Source: Streptomyces humi
Lineage (GTDB): Bacteria > Actinomycetota > Actinomycetes > Streptomycetales > Streptomycetaceae
Reading direction: 5' to 3'
Assembly: GCF_001005085.2 (NCBI RefSeq)
Contig: NZ_LBMU02000032.1
Coordinates: 1-36,784, forward strand
Length of the DNA: 36,784 nt
Below the pieces are notes generated by a model that ran no database searches, had not been told where the DNA came from, and saw only the letters and a list, made by a program, of their open reading frames with translations. Of the stretch, positions 13,005 to 20,634 are shown one piece after another; positions within the stretch are counted from its first letter, which is position 1, and every line of letters starts with the position of its first letter. A program made the translations under genes and the position numbers.

Positions 13005-14615
13005 ATGCGCAAGGGGGTCAAGGGCGCCATCGTCGGTGGCGTCTGTGCGGTCGTGCTGGGCGGGGGCGGTTACGCCGCCTACAACGTCCTGACGGCGCTC
13101 CACGGCGACGGCACACCGGCCGTACGGACCGGTCCGCCCACGAAGGACGAGATCGAGGACGCCAGCCAGAAGTTCTTCACCGCCTGGGAGAAGGGCCAGT
13201 CGGTGAACGCCGCCTCGTTCACGAACGACTCCGCCGACGCCGAACCGGTCCTCACCTCCTTCAGCGCCACCGCGCACATCAAGGACGTGCGCATCACGCC
13301 CGGCAAGGCCACCGGCGCCACCGTGCCGTTCGGCGTCCGGGCCACCGTGTCCTACGGCGGGAAGTCGAAGCCGCTCGCCTACAAGAGCTCGCTGCGGATC
13401 GTCCGGGGCGAGACCACGCACCGTGCGCTCGTCGACTGGCAGCCCTCCGTGGTCCATCCGGAGCTGCGGCGGGGCGACACCCTGGCCACCGGTGAGGCCG
13501 CGAGCCCGCCGATCGAGGCCGTGGACCGCAACGGCAAGGTCCTCACCAAGGAGAAGTACCCGTCCCTGGGCCCGGTCCTGGACGAGCTGCGCAGCCGGTA
13601 CGGCGACAAGGCGGGCGGCACCCCGGGCGTGGAGCTGGTCGTCCGGCACGCGTCCCAGGAGTCCGCCGACACCACGCTGCTGACCCTCGCCGAGGGCAGG
13701 GCCGGCAAGCTGCGCACGACGCTCGACGCGCGCGTACAGGCCGCCGCCGAGACGGCGGTGACGAAGTACGCCGAGTCGTCGGTGGTGGCCGTCAAGCCGA
13801 GCACCGGTGACGTGCTCGCGGTCGCCAACAACCGGGTGGACGGCTTCAACGCCGCCTTCCTCGGCGAGCTGGCACCCGGCTCCACCATGAAGATCATCAG
13901 CGCCGCGACCCTCATCGACACCGGCCTGACCTCGGCGGCCGGGCCCGCGCCCTGTCCGCCGACCGCGACCTGGCAGAGCCAGACCTTCAGCAACCTCAAG
14001 GGACTCGAGCCGGACGAGAAGGCCACCCTCTCGGACAGCTTCGCGCGGTCCTGCAACACGGCGTTCGTGAAGTACGCGGACTCGGTCCAGGTGGACTCGC
14101 TCACCAAGGAGGCCGAGGACCGCTTCGGGCTGGGGAAGAACAACTGGAAGGTGGGCATCCCGAGTTTCGACGGGCGGGTCCCGGCCTCCGGCGGCCCGGA
14201 CACCGCGGCCAACCTGATCGGCCAGGGCCAGGTGCAGATGAGCCCGCTGAACATGGCCTCGGTGGCGGCGACCGCGGCGACGGGGACCTTCCGGCAGCCG
14301 GTGCTCGTCTCGCAGAAGCTGGACGGCCGTGAACTGGCCACCGCGAAGGGCCTGTCGGCCGGAACGGCCGGTCAGCTGCGCGCCATGATGAACCGCACCG
14401 CGACCAGCGGCACCGCGGCCGGTGTGATGCGCGGACTGAGGGGCAGCATCGGCGCCAAGACGGGGTCGGCGGAGGTCGACGGGCAGTCCAGGTCGAACAG
14501 CTGGTTCGCCGGCTACCGCGACGACGTGGCCGCCGCCGCCATGACCCAGGACGGCGGGCACGGCATCGACGCGGCCGGTCCGATTGTCGCGAGTGTGCTA
14601 CGGATCGGTGGCTGA
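13005..14615 (+). CDS. Penicillin-binding protein, transpeptidase with NTF2-like domain (copy 1)
   Basis: This is a class B-type DD-transpeptidase that cross-links peptidoglycan outside the membrane. The 536-aa product has one N-terminal membrane helix (about 7-28), a MecA-N/NTF2-like domain (about 45-150), a linker and a complete transpeptidase domain. The catalytic motifs are intact: Ser293-T-M-Lys296, Ser349-C-Asn351 and Lys485-T-G-Ser488. The ATG is preceded by GGGAGGG about 8 nt upstream. The next gene encodes a paralogue of similar size, 103 bp downstream. From memory the two correspond to S. coelicolor SCO3156 and SCO3157, reported to interact with the spore-wall synthesis complex. Serine chemistry and the STMK motif argue for beta-lactam binding. 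Confidence 0.93.
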   Translation: MRKGVKGAIVGGVCAVVLGGGGYAAYNVLTALHGDGTPAVRTGPPTKDEIEDASQKFFTAWEKGQSVNAASFTNDSADAEPVLTSFSATAHIKDVRITPGKATGATVPFGVRATVSYGGKSKPLAYKSSLRIVRGETTHRALVDWQPSVVHPELRRGDTLATGEAASPPIEAVDRNGKVLTKEKYPSLGPVLDELRSRYGDKAGGTPGVELVVRHASQESADTTLLTLAEGRAGKLRTTLDARVQAAAETAVTKYAESSVVAVKPSTGDVLAVANNRVDGFNAAFLGELAPGSTMKIISAATLIDTGLTSAAGPAPCPPTATWQSQTFSNLKGLEPDEKATLSDSFARSCNTAFVKYADSVQVDSLTKEAEDRFGLGKNNWKVGIPSFDGRVPASGGPDTAANLIGQGQVQMSPLNMASVAATAATGTFRQPVLVSQKLDGRELATAKGLSAGTAGQLRAMMNRTATSGTAAGVMRGLRGSIGAKTGSAEVDGQSRSNSWFAGYRDDVAAAAMTQDGGHGIDAAGPIVASVLRIGG

Positions 14616-14718
14616 CGTCACTCCCACAGGGCGGGACTCTAGGCTGATGCAGTCGTTGGGGAGCGTGAGGGCTACGGGGCGGCGGGGACCCTGGGGAAGT
14701 GCGCGGAGGAACTGAGCT

Positions 14719-16389
14719 GTGGGCAAGAGAAGGCGCGTCGCCGAGCGGCGGAAGAGCAGACCCGCGGTCGTCGGCGGGGTGATCGCCGTCGTCGTGGGCG
14801 GCGCCGGCTTCGGCCTCTACGCGCTGTACGGCGGCGGGGCGGCCGCCGACGCGGCCTCCGACACCGCCGACCACAAGAACGTGAAGACCGGCCCGCTCTC
14901 GGCGACCGAGGTGCAGACCACGGCGCGGACCTTCCTGGCCTCCTGGCAGCAGGGCAGCCCCACCCGGGCCGCCGCCGTCACTGACGACGCCGCCGCCTGC
15001 GTCAGGCTGCTCACCGGCTACGGCAAGGACGCCCACATCAAGGACGTCACCCTCACCGAGGGCACCCGCACGGGCGCGAAGGTGCCGTTCTCGGTGAAGG
15101 CGACGGTGTCGTACAAGGGCGTCAGCAAGCCGCTGTCGTACGACTCCTCGTTCACCGTCGTCCGGCGCAAGAGCGACGGCAAGCCGCTGGTCGACTGGCA
15201 CGCCGCCGTGGTCCACCCGGACCTGGCGGACGGCGACACCCTGGTCACCGGCGAGTCCGGCACCCCGCCCGTCACCGCCCTGGACCGCGACGGCGGCGAG
15301 ATCACCACCGCCAGGTACCCGTCGCTGGGCTCCGTCCTGGACGGACTGCGGGAGAAGTTCGGCAAGAAGGCCGGCGGCAAGGCGGGCGTCGAACTGCGCG
15401 TGGTGCGCGGCAAGGCCTCCGAGAAGGCGAAGCTCTCCGACAAGACACTGGTCGAGCTCAGCAAGGGCACGCCCGGCACGGTGAAGACCACGCTCAGCCC
15501 GACCCTCCAGGCGGCCGCCGAGAAGCAGGTCATGACCCGGAAGAACGCCTCGGTGGTCATGATGCGCCCCTCGACCGGCGAGATCCTCGCGGTCGCCAAC
15601 TCCAGCCACGGCTTCAACGTCGCCTTCCAGGGCTCCCTGGCCCCCGGCTCCACCATGAAGATCGTCACCTCGACGATGCTCTTCGAGAAGAACCTGGTCA
15701 CCCCGGACGCGTCGCACCCCTGCCCCAAGACGTACAAGCTCGCCGGGTGGACGTTCCACAACGACGACGACTCCGAGATCAAGAAGGGCACGTTCAAGCT
15801 CAGCTTCGGCGCCTCCTGCAACAACGCCTTCATCAACTTCGCTCCGAAGCTGTCCGACAGCGACCTCACCACCGAGGCACAGCAGGTCTACGGCCTCGGC
15901 ATGAACAACTGGGCCATCGGCGTGCCCACCTTCGACGGCTCGGTCCCGGTGCAGAGCGGCGCGCAGATGGGCGCCTCGCTGATCGGGCAGGGCGGGGTGC
16001 GGATGAACCCGCTGAACATGGCGTCGGTCGCGTCCACCGTGGAGACCGGCACCTTCCACCAGCCGTACCTGGTCTCCCCGAGCGTCGACGACCGGACGAT
16101 CGCGAAGGCCTCGCGCACCATGTCCGCGAAGACCCAGTCCGAGCTGAAGGAGGTCATGTCCTACACCGCGGCGTACGGCACGGCCGCCAAGGCGATGGCG
16201 GGACTCGGGCCGGACTACGGCGCCAAGACGGGCTCCGCGGAGGTCGACGGGCAGAAGAAGCCGAACGGCTGGTTCACCGCCTACAAGGGCGACCTGGCCG
16301 CCGCGGGCGTGGTCCAGGCGGGCGGCCACGGCGGCGACACGGCCGGCCCCATCGTGGCGGCGCTGCTCAAACTGGGCTCGTCCCTCTAG
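14719..16389 (+). CDS. Penicillin-binding protein, transpeptidase with NTF2-like domain (copy 2)
   Basis: The 556-aa product repeats the layout of the preceding gene: a basic N-terminus, one membrane helix (about 14-35), an NTF2-like MecA-N domain and a transpeptidase domain with Ser311-T-M-Lys314, Ser366-C-Asn368 and Lys503-T-G-Ser506. Blocks shared with copy 1, such as AHIKDV, PFSVKATVSYKG, LAPGSTMKI and AKTGSAEVDGQ, show a tandem duplication that has since diverged. The GTG start has GGAGGA 8 nt upstream. The gene is convergent with ssgE, separated by a small hairpin. Both copies keep every catalytic residue, so neither is a decayed duplicate. Confidence 0.93.
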   Translation: MGKRRRVAERRKSRPAVVGGVIAVVVGGAGFGLYALYGGGAAADAASDTADHKNVKTGPLSATEVQTTARTFLASWQQGSPTRAAAVTDDAAACVRLLTGYGKDAHIKDVTLTEGTRTGAKVPFSVKATVSYKGVSKPLSYDSSFTVVRRKSDGKPLVDWHAAVVHPDLADGDTLVTGESGTPPVTALDRDGGEITTARYPSLGSVLDGLREKFGKKAGGKAGVELRVVRGKASEKAKLSDKTLVELSKGTPGTVKTTLSPTLQAAAEKQVMTRKNASVVMMRPSTGEILAVANSSHGFNVAFQGSLAPGSTMKIVTSTMLFEKNLVTPDASHPCPKTYKLAGWTFHNDDDSEIKKGTFKLSFGASCNNAFINFAPKLSDSDLTTEAQQVYGLGMNNWAIGVPTFDGSVPVQSGAQMGASLIGQGGVRMNPLNMASVASTVETGTFHQPYLVSPSVDDRTIAKASRTMSAKTQSELKEVMSYTAAYGTAAKAMAGLGPDYGAKTGSAEVDGQKKPNGWFTAYKGDLAAAGVVQAGGHGGDTAGPIVAALLKLGSSL

Positions 16390-16404
16390 CCGGCCTCCGG
16401 CCGG
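16390..16404. terminator. Hairpin between convergent PBP and ssgE genes
   Basis: CCGGCC (16390-16395), loop TCC, GGCCGG (16399-16404): a perfect 6-bp GC stem directly after the PBP stop codon and 12 nt beyond the ssgE stop. A GACCGGTC palindrome follows at 16406-16413. It can act on both strands. Confidence 0.5.
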
Positions 16405-16416
16405 GGACCGGTCGGA

Positions 16417-16764
16417 CTAGCCGGCCACGGGGGTGGCCATGTAGGTGCGTCGCAGGAAGCGCAGCAGCGCCTTCGACTCGAACTGCACCACCGACGTGCC
16501 GTGGTCGGAGTGGAACTCCACCACGGCCTGCACCCGCCCGAGCGGCCACACCCGCACGTCACCGCTGGCCGCCGGCGCCCTGAGGCCCTCCTCCAGCAGC
16601 GTGCGGGAGAAGGTCCACTCGTCGGTGCCGGGCAGCCCGACCCGGACCGACCGCGGGTCGGCCTCGGGGTCGTAGCGCAGGACGACGGGTACGGCGGGCG
16701 GCTCGTCCCGGGCGTCGTCGTCCGTGACGATGTGAACTCGCGCATACTGCTCGACTACAGACAT
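16417..16764 (-). CDS. ssgE: SsgA-like sporulation protein SsgE
   Basis: SsgA-like proteins (SALPs) are small actinomycete proteins that control septum placement, spore-wall synthesis and spore separation. The 115-aa product contains the family hallmarks PVVLRYDPEADPRSVRVGL, DEWTFSRTLLEEGL, SGDVRVWP and a C-terminal FLRRTYMATPVAG comparable with the SFLKRT ending of SsgB. Its position beside the twin PBPs and an ECF importer matches ssgE (SCO3158 as I recall), whose loss affects the timing of spore release. The ATG at 16764 has AAGGG about 8 nt upstream. Upstream in-frame Met codons would add a non-family extension. A 17-codon uORF with a stronger ribosome-binding site overlaps this start. 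Confidence 0.9.
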   Translation of the reverse strand: MSVVEQYARVHIVTDDDARDEPPAVPVVLRYDPEADPRSVRVGLPGTDEWTFSRTLLEEGLRAPAASGDVRVWPLGRVQAVVEFHSDHGTSVVQFESKALLRFLRRTYMATPVAG

Positions 16765-16808
16765 CGGACTGCCCTTTGCGCTCCGTGATCTGTGCGAAAG
16801 CTGTGCAT
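16755..16808 (-). CDS. Candidate 17-aa upstream ORF overlapping the ssgE start
   Basis: On the minus strand GGAGGG is followed 7 nt later by an ATG at 16808 that opens a 17-codon frame (MHSFRTDHGAQRAVRCL). The frame ends in TAG at 16757-16755, 10 nt inside ssgE in another frame. Its ribosome-binding site is better than that of ssgE itself. Translation of this ORF would bring ribosomes onto the ssgE start (coupling) or compete with it. It may not be a real gene: its sequence has no recognisable feature and no conservation test was possible. Confidence 0.35.
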   Translation of the reverse strand: MHSFRTDHGAQRAVRCL

Positions 16809-16890
16809 CCGCTTTCCCTCCAATGTCGCACATTTTCCGGAACATGCCCGCTCGCGATGGGTGACCAACGGATATACGTCTCTCTCGCTC

Positions 16891-16921
16891 TTGCAAAGCA
16901 TTCGCAACAGCACCTTAAAAT
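16891..16921 (+). promoter_or_regulatory. Promoter of the ECF importer with overlapping Nur-box-like operator
   Basis: TTGCAA (16891-16896) and TTAAAA (16915-16920; TAAAAT at 16916-16921) are 18-19 nt apart and make a plausible promoter. Only 6 nt separate TAAAAT from the GTG start at 16928, so the mRNA is probably leaderless, in line with the lack of a ribosome-binding site. The -35 lies in TGCAA-AGCAT-TCGCA (16892-16906), which fits the nickel-regulator Nur box tGCaa-N5-ttGCA, as I remember it, with one mismatch; TTGC-N9-GCAA is a perfect inverted repeat. Binding there would block the promoter. Confidence 0.55.
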
Positions 16922-16927
16922 CGGTCC

Positions 16928-17965
16928 GTGCACGTACCTGACGGATTCATCGACGCCCCCACCTCCGCGGTCACCGGCCTGGTCGCGGCCGGCGCCCTCG
17001 CGGTCAGCCTGCGGGGCGCACGGCGGGAACTCGACGAGCGGACGGCTCCGCTGGCCGGTCTGGTGGCGGCGTTCATCTTCGCCGTACAGATGCTCAACTT
17101 CCCCGTGGCGGCCGGAACAAGCGGGCACCTGCTGGGCGGGGCGCTGGCCGCGATCCTGGTCGGCCCCTGTACGGGCGTGCTGTGCGTGTCCGTGGTGCTG
17201 CTGATGCAGGGGATCCTGTTCGCGGACGGCGGCCTGACCGCGCTCGGCGTCAACATCACCGACATGGCGCTGGTGACCACCGTCGTCGCGTACGTCGTCT
17301 TCCGGGGCCTGGTGAAGGTCCTGCCGCGCGGCCGGCGCTCGGTGACCGCGGCCGCCTTCGTCGCCGCGCTGCTCTCCGTCCCGGCCGCCGCCGTCGCCTT
17401 CACGCTGCTCTACGCGGTCGGCGGCACCACGGACGTGGCCATCGGCAAGGTGGCCACGGCGATGATCGGCGTGCACGTGCTCATCGGCCTCGGCGAGGCC
17501 GCGATCACCGCGCTCACCGTCGGCGCGGTGATCGCGGTACGCCCGGACCTGGTGTACGGGGCGCGCGGGCTGCGGCAGCGGCTGAAGCTGCGGGTGAACG
17601 GTGAGCTGGTGGACGCCCCCGCGTCCGCTCCGGTGCCCGTGGCGGCCCGCACCTCTCGGCGCGCGCTGTGGATCACGGGTCTGGCGGCCTCCGTGGTGCT
17701 CGCCGGTTTCGTCAGCTTCTACGCCTCCGCCGACCCCGACGGGCTGGAGAAGGTCGCCCACGACCACGGCATCGACGCGAAGGCCGAGGAGCACGCCGCC
17801 GCCGGGTCCCCGCTCGCCGACTACGGCGTCCGGGACGTCTCCGACGCCCGGCTCTCCGGCGGTCTCGCGGGCGTGATCGGCGTCGGGGCGACCGTGGCCG
17901 CGGGCAGCGGGGTGTTCTGGGCGGTGCGCAGGCGCCGTACGGGCGCCCCCTCCGAGGCGCGCTGA
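16928..17965 (+). CDS. Nickel/cobalt ECF transporter substrate-binding component, CbiM/NikM fused to a PDGLE (CbiN/NikN) domain
   Basis: This is the membrane S-component that captures Ni2+ or Co2+ for the importer. The 345-aa product starts MHVPDGFID; in CbiM/NikM the N-terminal His2 is a metal ligand, so the GTG at 16928 must be the true start. Residues 1-215 contain about six hydrophobic helices of the CbiM family. A second part (about 240-345) has one helix, the PDGLE motif (SADPDGLEKVAHDHGIDAK), and a terminal helix, equivalent to the separate CbiN/NikN protein of other systems. It overlaps the next gene by 1 nt (TGATG). The metal cannot be told from the protein alone; the Nur-like operator favours nickel. 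Confidence 0.92.
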   Translation: MHVPDGFIDAPTSAVTGLVAAGALAVSLRGARRELDERTAPLAGLVAAFIFAVQMLNFPVAAGTSGHLLGGALAAILVGPCTGVLCVSVVLLMQGILFADGGLTALGVNITDMALVTTVVAYVVFRGLVKVLPRGRRSVTAAAFVAALLSVPAAAVAFTLLYAVGGTTDVAIGKVATAMIGVHVLIGLGEAAITALTVGAVIAVRPDLVYGARGLRQRLKLRVNGELVDAPASAPVPVAARTSRRALWITGLAASVVLAGFVSFYASADPDGLEKVAHDHGIDAKAEEHAAAGSPLADYGVRDVSDARLSGGLAGVIGVGATVAAGSGVFWAVRRRRTGAPSEAR

Positions 17966-18726
17966 TGGGGGCGGGGCACGCCCACCGGCTCTACCGGCAC
18001 GCGCACTCCCCGGTGCACGCGCTGCCGCCGCACACCAAGCTCGCCGCCGTCCTCGCCTTCGTGGTCGTCGTGGTCTCGACCCCGCGCACCGCGATGTGGG
18101 CGTTCGGTCTGTACGCCGTGCTGCTGGCGTGCGTCGCGCACCAGGCGCGCGTGCCCGCGTCCTTCGTGCTGCGCAGGCTGCTCATCGAGGTGCCGTTCGT
18201 CGCCTTCGCGGTGCTGCTGCCGTTCGTGGCCCAGGGTGAGCGGGTCGACGTCCTCGGCCTCTCGCTCAGCGTGAACGGCCTGTGGGGTGCCTGGAACGTC
18301 CTCGCCAAGGGCACCCTGGGCGTCGCCGCCTCCGTCCTGCTGGCGGCCACCACGGAGCTGCGCGAACTGCTGCTCGGTCTCCAGCGGCTCCGGCTCCCGC
18401 CGCTGCTGGTCCAGATCGCCTCCTTCATGATCCGCTACGGCGACGTCATCACCGACGAGATGCGGCGGATGCGGATCGCCCGGGAGTCGCGCGGCTTCGA
18501 GGCGCGGGGCGTGCGCCACTGGGGCGTGCTCGCGAAGTCCGCGGGCGCGCTGTTCATCCGCTCCTACGAACGCGGGGAGCGCGTGCACCTGGCCATGGTG
18601 AGCCGGGGGTACGACGGCTCGATGCCGGTCATCGACGAGGTGACCGCGTCCCGGGCCCAGTGGACCCGCGCCCTCGCACTGCCCTCGTCCGCCCTCGTCG
18701 TCTGCCTGTTGGGATGGGTCCTGTGA
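17965..18726 (+). CDS. ECF transporter transmembrane component, CbiQ/NikQ family
   Basis: This is the T-component that couples ATP hydrolysis to movement of the metal-binding component. The 253-aa product begins MGAGHAHRLYRHAHSPVHAL, has about five membrane helices, and shows the two conserved coupling motifs of the family as RIARESRGFEARG (about 171-183) and AMVSRGYDG. The ATG shares one base with the stop of the preceding gene and has GAGG just upstream. The end overlaps the ATPase gene by 4 nt, so all three subunits are translated from one mRNA. Confidence 0.92.
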   Translation: MGAGHAHRLYRHAHSPVHALPPHTKLAAVLAFVVVVVSTPRTAMWAFGLYAVLLACVAHQARVPASFVLRRLLIEVPFVAFAVLLPFVAQGERVDVLGLSLSVNGLWGAWNVLAKGTLGVAASVLLAATTELRELLLGLQRLRLPPLLVQIASFMIRYGDVITDEMRRMRIARESRGFEARGVRHWGVLAKSAGALFIRSYERGERVHLAMVSRGYDGSMPVIDEVTASRAQWTRALALPSSALVVCLLGWVL

Positions 18727-19487
18727 CCGCTGCCGCCTCGCTGGAGGTCTCCGGCCTCGCCTTCGCCTACCCCGACGGCCATCAGGCCCTGTTCGGCGTC
18801 GACTTCTCGATCGGGCGGGGCGAACGGGTCGCGCTGCTCGGCCCGAACGGGGCCGGGAAGACCACCCTCGTCCTGCACCTCAACGGCATCCTGAGCGGGG
18901 GCGCCGGCACGGTGACGGTGGCCGGACTGCCCGTCGGCAAGCGGCACATGGCGGAGATCCGGCGCCGGGTCGGCATCGTCTTCCAGGACCCGGACGACCA
19001 GCTGTTCATGCCGACCGTGCGGGAGGACGTGGCGTTCGGGCCCGCGGCGGCCGGCCTGAAGGGCGCGGAGCTCGACGCGCGCGTGCGTGCCGCGCTCGAT
19101 CAGGTGGGCATGGCCGGTTTCGCCGAACGCCCGCCCCACCACCTGTCCTTCGGACAGCGGCGCCGGGTCGCCGTGGCCACCGTCCTCGCCATGGAGCCGG
19201 AGATCCTCGTCCTCGACGAGCCCTCCTCCAATCTCGACCCGGCCTCCCGGCGCGAACTGGCGGACATCCTGCGCTCCTTGGACGTGACCGTCCTCATGGT
19301 GACGCACGACCTGCCCTACGCCCTGGAGCTGTGCCCCCGCGCCCTGATCCTGAGCGACGGGACGATCGCCGCCGACGGTCCCACCGGTCAACTCCTCGCC
19401 GACGAAGGCCTGATGAGGGCGCACCGGCTGGAACTCCCCTTCGGCTTCGACCCGCGGGCGGCGACGGCCGGCCGGCAGGAGGTGTGA
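18723..19487 (+). CDS. ECF transporter ATPase, CbiO/NikO family
   Basis: This is the cytoplasmic ATPase of the Ni/Co importer, 254 aa. Motifs in order are Walker A GPNGAGKTT (about 38-46), Q-loop FQDPDDQLF, signature HLSFGQRRRVAVA (SFGQR in place of SGGQ, common in CbiO), Walker B ILVLDEPSSNLD and switch His in MVTHDL. I chose the GTG at 18723, which overlaps the NikQ stop as GTGA; an ATG at 18714 is the alternative. A single ATPase gene implies a homodimer. It closes the operon, with ohrR starting 53 nt later under its own promoter. Confidence 0.92.
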   Translation: MTAAASLEVSGLAFAYPDGHQALFGVDFSIGRGERVALLGPNGAGKTTLVLHLNGILSGGAGTVTVAGLPVGKRHMAEIRRRVGIVFQDPDDQLFMPTVREDVAFGPAAAGLKGAELDARVRAALDQVGMAGFAERPPHHLSFGQRRRVAVATVLAMEPEILVLDEPSSNLDPASRRELADILRSLDVTVLMVTHDLPYALELCPRALILSDGTIAADGPTGQLLADEGLMRAHRLELPFGFDPRAATAGRQEV

Positions 19488-19528
19488 CGCGTTTCCGTGA
19501 CGGCCGTCCCGCGCGTGGCCGCGTCCGT

Positions 19529-19534
19529 GACAAT
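19529..19534 (+). promoter_or_regulatory. Putative -10 (GACAAT) for a leaderless ohrR transcript
   Basis: GACAAT stands exactly 6 nt before the ohrR GTG, which lacks a Shine-Dalgarno sequence. The -35 region is poor. The spacing equals that seen before rsmA, pmt, the ECF operon and ybaK. Confidence 0.4.
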
Positions 19535-19540
19535 GGGCGG

Positions 19541-20002
19541 GTGACGCATCAAGAGGACGCCGGGGTGCCGCGGCTGGACGACCAGCTGTGCTTCGCGCTG
19601 TACGCCGCGCAGCGGGCCGTGACCGCCGCCTACCGTCCGCTCCTCGACGAACTGGGGCTCACCTACCCGCAGTACCTGGTGCTGCTCGTCCTGTGGGAGC
19701 GGGGCGAGACCACGGTGAAGGAGCTGGCCGGCGCGCTCCGCCTGGACTACGGCACGGTGTCGCCGCTGCTGAAACGGCTGGCGGCGGCCGGCCTGGTGCG
19801 CCGGGAGCGTTCCGAGCAGGACGAGCGCGCGGTGCTCGTCGCTTGCACCGAGCGGGCGGAGGAGCTGCGGGAGCGCGCGGCCCGCATACCGGGCGCGCTG
19901 CTCACGACGACCGGGCTGGGCGGGACGGAGGTGGCGCGGCTGCGGGAGGAGCTGCGCGAGCTCGCGGACCGGGCGGGCCGGGCGGCCTGGCACCAGGTGT
20001 AG
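19541..20002 (+). CDS. ohrR: MarR-family organic-peroxide sensor OhrR
   Basis: OhrR is a dimeric winged-helix repressor that releases DNA when its N-terminal cysteine is oxidised by organic hydroperoxides. The 153-aa product has the diagnostic segment LDDQLCFALYAAQRAV with the sensing Cys17, then YPQYLVLLVLWERGETTVKELAGALRLDYGTVSPLLKRL (helix-turn-helix) and a wing with ERSEQDERAV. A second Cys lies in LVACTERA. The gene directly downstream is ohr, the usual target. The start is a GTG without a ribosome-binding site. Assignment rests on the Cys motif and the neighbour, both strong. Confidence 0.93.
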   Translation: MTHQEDAGVPRLDDQLCFALYAAQRAVTAAYRPLLDELGLTYPQYLVLLVLWERGETTVKELAGALRLDYGTVSPLLKRLAAAGLVRRERSEQDERAVLVACTERAEELRERAARIPGALLTTTGLGGTEVARLREELRELADRAGRAAWHQV

Positions 20003-20072
20003 CCGCCGCCGGCCGGCCGGGTCACCGCCTGTTACCCGCGGTTTCCACCCCCCTCCCCGTCCCAGGGCTTCC

Positions 20073-20108
20073 TACCGGTCGGTACCTTGTGCACGATGTG
20101 CTTGCACA
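20073..20108 (+). promoter_or_regulatory. Candidate OhrR operator region upstream of ohr
   Basis: Two perfect inverted repeats lie 47-82 nt before the ohr start: TACCG-GT-CGGTA (20073-20084) and TGTGCA-N9-TGCACA (20088-20108). A promoter would be expected here, although no clear -10/-35 pair was found. The second repeat is about the size of a MarR-family site but does not match the AT-rich OhrR box of Bacillus. Confidence 0.45.
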
Positions 20109-20154
20109 CTTCTGTGTTGCCCACCACTGTTTCTGCCCTGGGGGAGGTCCCGCC

Positions 20155-20601
20155 GTGATCGAAGGCGCCACCGTCGACACCCGTCCGACGAAGATCATGT
20201 ATGTCGCCGAGGCGACCGCCCACGGCGGCCGGGACGGGTATGTCACCAGCCAGGACGGCCGGATCGACCTCCAGGTCGCGATGCCGCCGGAGCTGGGCGG
20301 CGACGGGAACGGCACCAACCCGGAGCAGCTGTTCGCGGCCGGTTACAGCTCCTGCTTCCACAACGCGCTGATCCTCGTCGGCAACCGCTCCGGCTACGAC
20401 CTCACCGGCTCCACGGTCGCCGCGAAGGTCGGGATCGGCCCGAACAAGCAGCGTGGCTACGGCCTCGCGGTCGCCCTGAGCGTCTCGCTGCCGGTGCTGG
20501 ACGCGGACGTCGCGGCGAAGCTGGTGGACGCCGCCCACGAGGTCTGCCCGTACTCGAACGCGACGCGCGGGAACATCGACGTGACGATCGTGCTTGGTTG
20601 A
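20155..20601 (+). CDS. ohr: Organic hydroperoxide resistance protein Ohr
   Basis: Ohr is a cytosolic thiol peroxidase that reduces organic hydroperoxides using a reactive cysteine pair and lipoamide-type reductants. The 148-aa product has both active-site cysteines, Cys67 in AAGYSSCFHNAL and Cys131 in HEVCPYSNATRGN, and the typical OsmC/Ohr fold sequence. The GTG at 20155 has GGAGG 7 nt upstream, and the length is normal for the family. It lies 152 bp after ohrR, leaving room for its own promoter and operator. Confidence 0.95.
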   Translation: MIEGATVDTRPTKIMYVAEATAHGGRDGYVTSQDGRIDLQVAMPPELGGDGNGTNPEQLFAAGYSSCFHNALILVGNRSGYDLTGSTVAAKVGIGPNKQRGYGLAVALSVSLPVLDADVAAKLVDAAHEVCPYSNATRGNIDVTIVLG

Positions 20602-20634
20602 GGGGGACAGCGCCGCCGAGCGAGGAGTACGGAC

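Noticed and set aside
16417..16896. A longer SsgE starting at 16896
   Set aside because: SsgA-like proteins begin close to the conserved core; the extension is basic, lacks family sequence and has no ribosome-binding site in the right place.
16765..16927. A cobalamin riboswitch upstream of the CbiM/NikM operon
   Set aside because: No B12-box-like sequence is present, and the promoter leaves no leader for a riboswitch.
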